This document shows positions 41,135 to 48,341 of a stretch of DNA of 64,000 nt, in pieces. The stretch lies in NCBI GenBank assembly GCA_035485275.1, contig DATHOE010000002.1, positions 1 to 64,000 of the forward strand, given 5' to 3'. The translations under genes were made by a program, and so were the position numbers. Positions within the stretch are counted from its first letter, which is position 1, and the number at the start of each line of letters is the position of its first letter. This DNA comes from DAIDJD01 sp035485275. GTDB lineage: Bacteria > Oederibacteriota > JAJYGY01 > DAIDJD01. Under the pieces are notes generated by a model. That model saw only the letters and a list, made by a program, of their open reading frames with translations, did no database searches and had not been told where the DNA came from.

Positions 41135-41785
41135 ATGAGCACCCAGGCTGAGATCTTCGAGAAATACGGCCGGACCTTTTCCGCCGGCCAGCGCATTTTC
41201 TCCGAAGGGGAGATCGGCGCCGAGATGTTCATCATCCAAAGCGGAAAGGTGCGCATCTCCAAGCAGTCCAAGGATGTTGAAAAAACGCTGGTGGTCCTCG
41301 AAGAGGGGGATTTTTTCGGCGAAATGGCGGTGATTGACAAGGGTCCGCGCTCGGCCAACGCGACGGCCGAGGGCGAGACCCGCTGCATCGTGCTCGACGA
41401 GGAATTGTTCGAGCAGCAGATGCAGAACAACTCCCGCATCGTCAAAAAGATCCTCAAGAACATGTCGACCCGCCTGCGCGACGCCAACAACCAGATCGAG
41501 AACCTGCTGATCAAGGACGCCAACAGCCGCGTCGCCCACACCCTGCTCCAGCTGGCCCACAAACGGGGCGGGGGGAAAACGGCCGACATCCGGCTCGACG
41601 GCATGAACGTCGACGAGCTGGCCAGGGCCGTGGGCATGGAGTCCGCCAAGGCGGCCGAGATCCTGGCCAAGATGGAACAGGTCCACATCACCCGCTTCGA
41701 CCAGGGGCAGGTGGTGGTGGTCAGCCTGGACAACCTTGAAAAGTTCATCCGTTATCTTGAAATGAAGGAACAGTTCGGCCTTTAG
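41135..41785 (+). CDS. CRP/FNR-family protein with atypical helix-turn-helix
   Basis: The 216-residue protein has a cNMP-binding barrel (residues about 10-120) with GDFFGEMAVIDKGPRSANATAEG at the cassette, a dimer helix, and a C-terminal winged-helix region (DELARAVGMESAKAAEILAKME). The usual recognition helix (S-R-x-[ST]-V-S-R) reads MESAKAAEI, lacking its DNA-contacting Arg/Glu pattern. It may bind unusual DNA or have lost DNA binding. It lies 4 bases before a CHASE2/cyclase-like gene, hinting at a cyclic-nucleotide circuit. Confidence 0.82.
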   Translation: MSTQAEIFEKYGRTFSAGQRIFSEGEIGAEMFIIQSGKVRISKQSKDVEKTLVVLEEGDFFGEMAVIDKGPRSANATAEGETRCIVLDEELFEQQMQNNSRIVKKILKNMSTRLRDANNQIENLLIKDANSRVAHTLLQLAHKRGGGKTADIRLDGMNVDELARAVGMESAKAAEILAKMEQVHITRFDQGQVVVVSLDNLEKFIRYLEMKEQFGL

Positions 41786-41789
41786 CGCG

Positions 41790-43571
41790 ATGAAGCGGCC
41801 GCACACTCGGATCCCGCGCCTGCCCGAACCGCTACCCGCGGTGCTGGCGGGCGCGGGATTTTTTCTTTGCTGGGCGGCCTACGCCGGCTTCGGCCCCTTT
41901 GGGGCCGGGACGGCCTCCGCCGCGCCCGCGCCGTCGGAGATCCGCACGGCCGAGCGCGTGCTGGGCGCGCCCTCGGGCCTGAGCGCGGGCGCCAAGGTGG
42001 ACGGGCTGATCTCGGACCTGGCCTGGCTGCGTTCGCAGGGGGCCGGGCCCATCGTGCTGGAGGCCTGGCTGGACGAGGAGCCGCAGTCCGACGCGCGCGC
42101 CTTTGAGGACGAGCTGCGGGCCCGTTTTGAGGCCCTGCCCCCGGGCCGCGCGCGTAGCCGCGCGCTCCAGGTCCTCAGCGCGACGGCCGCCCAGCTCGAC
42201 GCCTCCGGGCGCCTGGCCTCGGCGCTGAAGGCGGCCCAGCCCCTGCTCCTCCCCTTCCAGGTCGAGCCCGGCGGCGGCGGGAAGCTGCCCGACGAGATCC
42301 TGCGGCAAAGCTACGAGGTGAGCCTGCGGGGCGACGCCGAGACCCTGCCCTCCTACCGCATCCTGCGCCCGCCCTTCGGGGGCCTCCTGGGCTCGACCGG
42401 CCTCGCCGCGCTTCCGCCCGCCGCGGCGGATCCCCGCGCCGTGGTGGCGGTCGTCGGCGTCCAGGGGCATTGGATCAACGCCGTGGGCCTGGAGGCGGCG
42501 CGTCTGGCCCTCGGCCTGCCGCCGACCGCGCTGCGCTTCCGTTGGAGCAAGGGCGTCCTCAACAGCCTGGAGCTTGCGGACCGGCGCCATGCCATGGACG
42601 GCGAAGGCCGCCTGATCCTGCCCGAGGATTCCGCGGCGCTTCCCAGCGTGTCGATGGACAGCCTCCGCCGGGATCCCGGACAGCTGCGCGGGGAGACCAT
42701 TTTCTTCCGGCCCTGGCCCGGCGCCCTGGGCGAGAGCCAGTCCTTTGACGAGCAGGCCCGAGTGTTCACGGTCTTGACGCAGGCCGAAGCGCCCGCGACA
42801 CAGCCTTTGGACCCGCGCAGCGTGGCTTACTGCCTGGCGGCCGCCCTCGCCTCGCTCCTGGCTTGCGCCTTCGCCCCGGCGCCTCTGGGCGCCTCACTCA
42901 TGGGAGCGGCGCTGGCCTTCACGGTCCGGGCCTTCCACGGCGGCCCGGACCTGCCGCAGGCCCTGGCCTATTGGGCGGCTGTGCTGCTCATCGGCCTGGG
43001 ATGGCGCTTCCACAGATACCGTGGGATGCGGCTGAAGGCCGAGCGGATGTGCCGGGGCCTGGTCGCCGACGCCTACCAGGTGGATTGGAGCCGGCGCTTG
43101 GCCACAGGCGCCGGCGCGCTGCCCGTGGCCTACGCCGCGGTCGGGCCGCTCGAGCGGATGCGCGGGCCGCTCTGGGAAGCCTGGATGGCGCGCTGGGGCG
43201 TCCTCATGGATCCGGGCGGCCCCGCGGACGGCTTGGGTCTGATTTTGGCTGAGCCCGATGCGGCCGAGGCCATGGCCTCGGCGCTTCTGGACCTGCGCAG
43301 ACAGATGGAGGGGATCAAAGGGGCCCTGTCCCTGGGGACCCTGGCCCTGAAGCTGGAGTGGCGACTCGGGGCCGCGGTCTGGGAAACGCAAGGGCCCCCC
43401 AAGGCGCAGTGCTTGGAACTTTTTTGTCAGGCTCAGCCGGGACAAATACTTCTGTCTCAAAAGGATTTTCCCGCTTTCGCGGACATTGTAGAGATCAGAC
43501 CCTTGGTCGGATTTGATGGAATGATGGCGATCGCCGGACCCAAAACCGATTTATGGAAGACGCGGCCTTGA
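41790..43571 (+). CDS. Degenerate CHASE2/nucleotide-cyclase-like membrane protein
   Basis: The 593-residue protein has a first TM (residues about 16-36), an extracytoplasmic region of about 300 residues resembling CHASE2 (LISDLAWLRSQGAGPIVLEAWL, GLEAARLALGLPP, MDGEGRLILPEDS), two or three TMs (about 350-410), and a cytoplasmic domain (about 415-593). The order matches CHASE2-adenylate cyclases, and AQPGQILLSQKDF resembles the cyclase end, but the metal-binding aspartates and the GD motif are not visible. It is probably catalytically dead or a very divergent sensor. The assignment rests on weak similarity. Confidence 0.5.
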   Translation: MKRPHTRIPRLPEPLPAVLAGAGFFLCWAAYAGFGPFGAGTASAAPAPSEIRTAERVLGAPSGLSAGAKVDGLISDLAWLRSQGAGPIVLEAWLDEEPQSDARAFEDELRARFEALPPGRARSRALQVLSATAAQLDASGRLASALKAAQPLLLPFQVEPGGGGKLPDEILRQSYEVSLRGDAETLPSYRILRPPFGGLLGSTGLAALPPAAADPRAVVAVVGVQGHWINAVGLEAARLALGLPPTALRFRWSKGVLNSLELADRRHAMDGEGRLILPEDSAALPSVSMDSLRRDPGQLRGETIFFRPWPGALGESQSFDEQARVFTVLTQAEAPATQPLDPRSVAYCLAAALASLLACAFAPAPLGASLMGAALAFTVRAFHGGPDLPQALAYWAAVLLIGLGWRFHRYRGMRLKAERMCRGLVADAYQVDWSRRLATGAGALPVAYAAVGPLERMRGPLWEAWMARWGVLMDPGGPADGLGLILAEPDAAEAMASALLDLRRQMEGIKGALSLGTLALKLEWRLGAAVWETQGPPKAQCLELFCQAQPGQILLSQKDFPAFADIVEIRPLVGFDGMMAIAGPKTDLWKTRP

Positions 43572-43645
43572 AAAAGGCTCCATTTATGTGCACTATACCC
43601 TGCTGATTTTTGACGTGCATTTCAGCGACCCTGGCAGAGCTTAAG

Positions 43646-43721
43646 GGGTGGTTAGCTCAGTGGTTAGAGCACCTGCCTTACAAGCAGGGGGTCACTGGTT
43701 CAATTCCAGTACCACCCACCA
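43646..43721 (+). tRNA. tRNA-Val (UAC)
   Basis: A 76-nt cloverleaf with acceptor GGGTGGT/ACCACCC, anticodon loop CTTACAA (UAC) and encoded ACCA end. A weak TTGAAA at 43568 with a poor -10 nearby is the only promoter-like signal upstream. Confidence 0.97.
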
Positions 43722-43760
43722 GCCCTTTGGCATAAAGTAAAAGGCGGACGGCGTAACCAG

Positions 43761-44114
43761 ATGTTTACCCATCCAGCGCTTTTAAGGGAGCTCAACCAGA
43801 TCGCCGACCTGCTTCGGCGCTCCGGGGAAGGCCAGTGGGCCCAGAGGGTGGTCCAGGCATCGGACGGCCTGAGAAAGACGGGCTGGACCGCGCCCGGCCT
43901 GGCCCTGGTCCGCGACCTTGAAAAAGGGGAGCCGGGGCTCCACCAAATCAGCTTTGGAACCGAACACCTCCGCCAGCTGGGAAGCCTTGCGGGCCTGGCG
44001 CTGGCCAACGAACGCCTGGAACGCCACCGCCTCCGCCTCAAGGAGCTCATGGAGCTGCCGACGCGGGAGGTCCAGACCGGGCCGCGGCCCAAGAGCCCGG
44101 ACTTGGCGGGCTGA
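43761..44114 (+). CDS. Hypothetical protein
   Basis: A 117-residue, mostly helical, charged protein with no hydrophobic segment and no family I recognise. A DxxxxG-type motif is absent. It lies between tRNA-Val and prfB with a weak ribosome site. GC-rich third positions in frame support coding, but the function is unknown. Confidence 0.5.
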   Translation: MFTHPALLRELNQIADLLRRSGEGQWAQRVVQASDGLRKTGWTAPGLALVRDLEKGEPGLHQISFGTEHLRQLGSLAGLALANERLERHRLRLKELMELPTREVQTGPRPKSPDLAG

Positions 44115-44144
44115 AAAACGAACGCTTGAAAGCGAGGAACGAAG

Positions 44145-45264
44145 ATGTTGAGCGGAGAAAAAAGGAAGCACTTGGCCGGCCTCAAGGACCGGGTGGAAGA
44201 CTACCGGAGGTATCTTTGACGTCGAAGCCAAGTCGGCCCTGATCGCACGGATCGAGCACGAAGCCCAGCAGCCGGGTTTTTGGGCCGATAACCGCGCCGC
44301 CAAGGCCAAGAACTCGGCCCTGTCCGCCGCGAAGAAAGACCTGGAAGCCTACGCCGTGCTGAAGGCGGGGGTGGACGACCTGGAGGCGAGCGCGGAGCTG
44401 CTGCAGGACGCGGCCGACCCCGCCTTGCAGGAGGAATTCGACGCGGGCTGCCTCAGCCTGAGCCAGCGCCTGGGCCGTATGGATTTCACCCGCATGCTCA
44501 ACGGCCCCTACGACCGCCATGGGGCCCTGCTCAACATCAAGCCCGGCGCCGGCGGCACCGAAAGCCAGGATTGGGCCCTGATGCTTCTGCGCATGTACAC
44601 CCGCTGGGCCGAGCGCCGCGGATTCGCGGTGACGCAGCTGGAGATCCAGCCGGGCGAGGAGGCGGGCATCAAGAGCGCCACGCTCCAGATCGACGGCGAC
44701 TGGGCCTTCGGCCTGCTGCGCTCGGAGAAGGGAGTGCACCGCCTGGTGCGCATCTCCCCCTTCGATTCCCAAAGCCGCAGGCACACCAGCTTCGCCTCGG
44801 CCGAGCCGCTGCCCCAGCTGGAAGACGACGGCGAACTGGTCATCGACGACAAGGACCTGCGCATCGACGTGTTCCGCGCCTCGGGCGCGGGCGGACAGCA
44901 CGTCAACCGCACCGAAAGCGCGGTGCGCATCACGCACCTTCCCACCGGGATCGTCGTGCAATGCCAGAACGACCGGTCCCAGGGCAAGAACAAGGAATCC
45001 GCCATGGGCGTCCTGCGGTCCAAGCTGGTCGTGCTGGCCGAGGAGGAACGTCGCGCCAAGATGGACGGCATCACGGGCGAGCGCCAGGACATCAGCTTCG
45101 GAAGCCAAGTGAGAAACTATGTTTTGTACCCCTATCAGCAGGTGAAGGACACCCGCACCGACCTGGAGAGCTCCCAGACCCAGGCCGTGCTTGACGGCGA
45201 CATCGACGCCTTCATCGAGGCCTACCTCAAGCAGCGCTCCCAGGAGCCGCCCGCCCGTGTCTGA
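44145..45264 (+). CDS. prfB: Peptide chain release factor 2 with programmed +1 frameshift
   Basis: RF2 recognises UGA and UAA. Translation begins at ATG 44145 (GAGGA 6 bases upstream). The first 24 codons end in CTT followed by an in-frame TGA (44217-44219). A +1 shift on CTT-T continues into the long frame, giving 372 residues. The long frame has the stop-codon-reading SPF motif (RISPFDS) and the GGQ motif in SGAGGQHVNRT. Both parts together match full-length RF2. The stop overlaps the J-protein start by 8 bases. Confidence 0.96.
44206..44220 (+). promoter_or_regulatory. prfB programmed frameshift site
   Basis: GGAGG (44206-44210), TAT, the slippery CTT, then TGA and C reproduce the classic Shine-Dalgarno-like/CTT-TGA-C frameshift cassette of prfB, with the same spacing as in E. 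coli. It makes RF2 synthesis depend on RF2 level. Confidence 0.96.
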
Positions 45265-45796
45265 GCGCAACCACTACGAAGTCCTGGGGGCCGCCAAATC
45301 GTCCACTCCGGACGAGATCCACGCCTGTTATCTTGAGAGGCTGCACCAGGTCCACCCGGACCGCAACGCGGGTGACGACGAGGCGGCCCACGAAAAGACC
45401 ATCGAGGCTGTGGCCGCCTACCGCGTCCTCAGCGACCCCGCGGCCCGCCGGCGCTATGATTTCCGCTGCGGCAACCCCTTCCGCTTCGACGGCGAGCTCC
45501 CGGGGCTGAAGCTGCTGAAGGGCCGCAAGAGCGGCGAGGCGGAGTCCCATTTCACGGACAGCGTGCGCTTCATCCGGGCCGACGACCTGGTCAAGGCCGT
45601 GGATCCCCTGAAGGCCGCCTTGAAGCTCGAGCCGGACTATCCGGCGGCCAGTTACAACCTGGCCTTGGCCGGGGCTTTGCTCGGGAACGGAAATTTCGCG
45701 CTCGGCGTTTTGACCGCGGCCCTGAAGCGGGACCCGAAGGACGCCTCTTTGCAACGGCTGCATAAGGCGGTTGTGACCACTTTTCTGACGGTCTGA
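45257..45796 (+). CDS. J-domain protein with TPR-like tail
   Basis: The 179-residue protein has an N-terminal J domain (residues about 4-70) with NHYEVLGAAKSSTPDEIHACY and the HPD motif in QVHPDRN. It lacks the Gly/Phe and zinc-finger domains of DnaJ. The C-terminal part has TPR-like helices (AVDPLKAALKLEPDYPAASYNLALAGALLG). It should stimulate the ATPase of the Hsp70 encoded immediately downstream (one base gap). GTG 45257 overlaps the prfB end. Confidence 0.87.
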   Translation: MSERNHYEVLGAAKSSTPDEIHACYLERLHQVHPDRNAGDDEAAHEKTIEAVAAYRVLSDPAARRRYDFRCGNPFRFDGELPGLKLLKGRKSGEAESHFTDSVRFIRADDLVKAVDPLKAALKLEPDYPAASYNLALAGALLGNGNFALGVLTAALKRDPKDASLQRLHKAVVTTFLTV

Positions 45797-45797
45797 T

Positions 45798-47606
45798 ATG
45801 GCGGTGAGTTCCTACAAAGTCCTCGGCATCGATCTCGGCACGACCAACTCGTGCATGGCCCTCATCCTTGACGGCGAGATCCAGGTGCTCAAAAGCGCCG
45901 AACGGGAGCGCACCACGCCGTCGGTGGTGGCCTTCCTCAAGGGCGACGAGCGCATGGTGGGCCGGCCCGCCAAGCGCATGGCCGCGGCCAACCCCCGGGA
46001 CACGGTTTTTTCGGTCAAGCGCTTCATGGGCATGAAGGCCGCGGACCCCTCCGTTGCGCGGGACGCCGCCATGGTCCCCTTCAAGGTGGAGCCCTCGCCC
46101 AACGGCGACGCCTGGATCCACGCCGGCGGCCGGGCCTGGAGCCCCCCCGAGATCTCGGCCATGATCCTGACGAAGCTCAAGCAGGACGCCGAGGCCGAGC
46201 TGGGGGAGCCGATCACCCAGGCCGTCCTGACGGTGCCGGCCTACTTCAGCGACAGCCAGCGCCAGGCCACCAAGGACGCCGGACGGATCGCCGGCCTCGA
46301 GATACTGCGCATCATCAACGAACCCACCGCGGCCGCCCTGTCCTGCGGCCTGGACCAGGCCCGCAACCTGAACGTGGTGGTCTACGACCTGGGCGGCGGC
46401 ACCTTCGACGTGACGGTGCTGCAGTCCCGCGCCGGGGTCTTCGAGGTGCGCGCCACCAACGGCGACACCCACCTGGGCGGCGACGACTTCGACCAGGCCA
46501 TCATCCGCATCCTGATTGAGGCCTTTAGGGAGAGCGACGGCATCGACCTGGCCGCGGATCCCGTGGCCTTGCAGCGCCTGAAGGAGGCCGCCGAGGCCGC
46601 CAAAATCGAGCTCAGCGACCGGGTCCAGGCGGAGATCAGCCTGCCCTTCATCGCCCGAGGAGCCGCCGGGGCCCGGCACCTGGTGTACAGCCTCACCCGC
46701 GACGCCTTCAACGCGGCCACCTCGCGCCTGGTCCTGGCGACCCTGGCGCCCTGCGCCCGGGCCCTGTCCGACGGCCACCTGACCAAGGGCCAGGTGGACG
46801 CGGTGCTGATGGTGGGCGGCATGACCCGGGTGCCGGAGATACGGCGCCAGGTGGAGGCCTTCTTCGGCCGGCCCGCCCACGCCGGAGTGGATCCCGACGA
46901 GGCCGTGGCGGTGGGGGCCGCCATCCAGGGAGGCATCCTGAAGGGCCAGGTGCGCGACCGCCTGCTGCTGGACGTCACGCCCCTGAGCCTGGGGGTGCGG
47001 GTCTCCGGCGGGCTGTTCAGCCGCCTGATCGAGAAGAATTCGACCGTGCCCTGCCGCAAGAAGACCGTCTACACCACGGCCAACGACAACCAGACCGCGG
47101 TGCGCATCAGCGTCTACCAGGGGGAGAACCCCCTGGCCGCCGACAATATTTTCCTGGGGGACTTCGAGCTGGTGGACATCAAGCCCCAGCCGCGGGGCGT
47201 CCCCCAGATCGAGGTCAGCTTCGACATCGACGCCAACGGCATCCTGCGCGTGCGCGCCCAGGACAAGGCCTCGGGCCAGGTCCAGCAGATCCGCATCGCC
47301 CCCAATTCCGGACTGAAAGAGGAACAGATCAAGTCCATGATCAGCTCGGCCAAGGAGCACGCCGCGATCCAGGTGCGGATGGGGGAGGAGGACCAGTACC
47401 GCCTCACCTGCCGGAAACTGGCCGAGGAGTGCGGCCGGGAGCTGTCGGGCGCTGACGTGGACAGGGCCTCGGTCCAGGATTGGCTCAAGGGGGTGCTGAC
47501 GCGCATCCAGTCCGAGAACACGGACGCCCTGAAGGTCAGCCTGAAGGACCTCAACCAATGCGTGCTCAGGCTCAGGACGGAACGGCGCCGCAGCGAGGTG
47601 GCCTAG
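45798..47606 (+). CDS. Second Hsp70 (DnaK paralogue)
   Basis: The 602-residue protein has the complete Hsp70 ATPase signatures GIDLGTTNSC, YDLGGGTFDVTVLQ and MVGGMTRVPEIR, plus an SBD-beta region (DVTPLSLGVRVSGGLFSRLIEKNSTVP). The C-terminal lid is shorter than in the dnaK at 61101, and there is no acidic EEVDDKK-like end. Its pairing with an adjacent short J-protein suggests a dedicated system, as with HscA/HscB, but no iron-sulfur genes are near. Confidence 0.9.
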   Translation: MAVSSYKVLGIDLGTTNSCMALILDGEIQVLKSAERERTTPSVVAFLKGDERMVGRPAKRMAAANPRDTVFSVKRFMGMKAADPSVARDAAMVPFKVEPSPNGDAWIHAGGRAWSPPEISAMILTKLKQDAEAELGEPITQAVLTVPAYFSDSQRQATKDAGRIAGLEILRIINEPTAAALSCGLDQARNLNVVVYDLGGGTFDVTVLQSRAGVFEVRATNGDTHLGGDDFDQAIIRILIEAFRESDGIDLAADPVALQRLKEAAEAAKIELSDRVQAEISLPFIARGAAGARHLVYSLTRDAFNAATSRLVLATLAPCARALSDGHLTKGQVDAVLMVGGMTRVPEIRRQVEAFFGRPAHAGVDPDEAVAVGAAIQGGILKGQVRDRLLLDVTPLSLGVRVSGGLFSRLIEKNSTVPCRKKTVYTTANDNQTAVRISVYQGENPLAADNIFLGDFELVDIKPQPRGVPQIEVSFDIDANGILRVRAQDKASGQVQQIRIAPNSGLKEEQIKSMISSAKEHAAIQVRMGEEDQYRLTCRKLAEECGRELSGADVDRASVQDWLKGVLTRIQSENTDALKVSLKDLNQCVLRLRTERRRSEVA

Positions 47607-47633
47607 GGGCCGGCAAGAACGGGCTATCGGGAC

Positions 47634-47669
47634 AAAAAAAGGGGGGCCCTTGGGGGCCCCCCTTTTTTT
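47634..47669. terminator. Bidirectional terminator between Hsp70 and pilin genes
   Basis: A7, then GGGGGGCCC (47641-47649), loop TTGG, GGGCCCCCC (47654-47662) and T7. The A7 and T7 runs can extend the stem to 16 bp. The symmetry fits a terminator serving both convergent genes. Confidence 0.93.
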
Positions 47670-47686
47670 GTCGCTTTCTGGAAATC

Positions 47687-48211
47687 CTACTGGTAGCCGT
47701 AGATGGTGTAGGAGTTGCTGCTCATGTCCAGGAGCGCGCTGTTCACCCACAGCTCGCCGCTGGTGTTGTCGTACTTCCAGCCGAAGCCCGTTGAATCCGT
47801 GGCAAAGGCCGGGTTGCTCCAGACACCGGTGGTGACCGCAGCCGCGCTGCTGCCCACACCAGGACCGCCGGTCTGGTAGACGGTGTTGACGGTGTTCTGG
47901 GCCGTCACCTTGACCGCGGGGACCACGTCCATGTACTGGGGAACGAAGCCGGGGTAGCTGCTCTGCGAACCCACGGGCCCGGAGTACCAGGTGCTGGTGT
48001 CCAGGTCGGTCTGCGGGTAGTTGCCCTGCTGATCCGCGTAGTAGTTGGAAACGGCCGACTTGAGGGCGCCGATGTTGCCTTTGGTGGCGCCTTCACGCGA
48101 CTTTTCCAGCATCTGGGCGAACTTCGGGATGGCCACGGCGGCGAGAATGCCGATGATGGCGACCACGATCATGAGTTCGACGAGCGTAAAACCGTTCTGT
48201 TTTTTAGCCAT
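47687..48211 (-). CDS. Type IV pilin / type II pseudopilin
   Basis: The 174-residue prepilin has a class III signal: MAKKQNG followed by FTLVELMIVVAIIGIL, cleaved after Gly by PilD, with Glu at +5. A helix to about residue 60 (KFAQMLEKSREGATKGNIGAL) is followed by a variable, Ser/Thr/Tyr-rich globular part. It could be a major pilin or a GspG-like pseudopilin. ATG 48211 has GGAGGAGGTG upstream; a longer in-frame ATG at 48265 would spoil the signal. A consensus promoter precedes it. A PilB ATPase lies at 54115. Confidence 0.9.
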   Translation of the reverse strand: MAKKQNGFTLVELMIVVAIIGILAAVAIPKFAQMLEKSREGATKGNIGALKSAVSNYYADQQGNYPQTDLDTSTWYSGPVGSQSSYPGFVPQYMDVVPAVKVTAQNTVNTVYQTGGPGVGSSAAAVTTGVWSNPAFATDSTGFGWKYDNTSGELWVNSALLDMSSNSYTIYGYQ

Positions 48212-48254
48212 TACGTTCACCTCCTCCTTGAGTTGCGCTGACTTGCATTCCAGA

Positions 48255-48284
48255 ATTATTGCCAAAAAGCGCGCCCTGTGTCAA
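48255..48284 (-). promoter_or_regulatory. Sigma70-type promoter for the pilin gene
   Basis: TTGACA (48279-48284), an 18-base spacer and AATAAT (48255-48260) precede the pilin ATG by about 45 bases on the minus strand. No sigma54 motif matches, although many pilin genes use one. Confidence 0.75.
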
Positions 48285-48341
48285 ATTGAATGTCAGGTTT
48301 TGACGATCCGTGGACGAAGCTCTTAGAAAGCCTGGAGACTT

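Noticed and set aside
37790..41806. 1338-codon open frame on the minus strand
   Set aside because: It lies opposite cmk, plsC, rpsA and the CRP-like gene, all with clear family motifs. Low stop frequency at high GC explains it; its translation has no recognisable domain.
43568..43600. Promoter for tRNA-Val
   Set aside because: TTGAAA is present, but no acceptable -10 lies at 16-18 bases, so it was not listed as a feature.
48212..48300. Sigma54 promoter for the pilin
   Set aside because: TTGGCAA is present, but no GC pair lies at the required spacing. The TTGACA/AATAAT boxes fit better.
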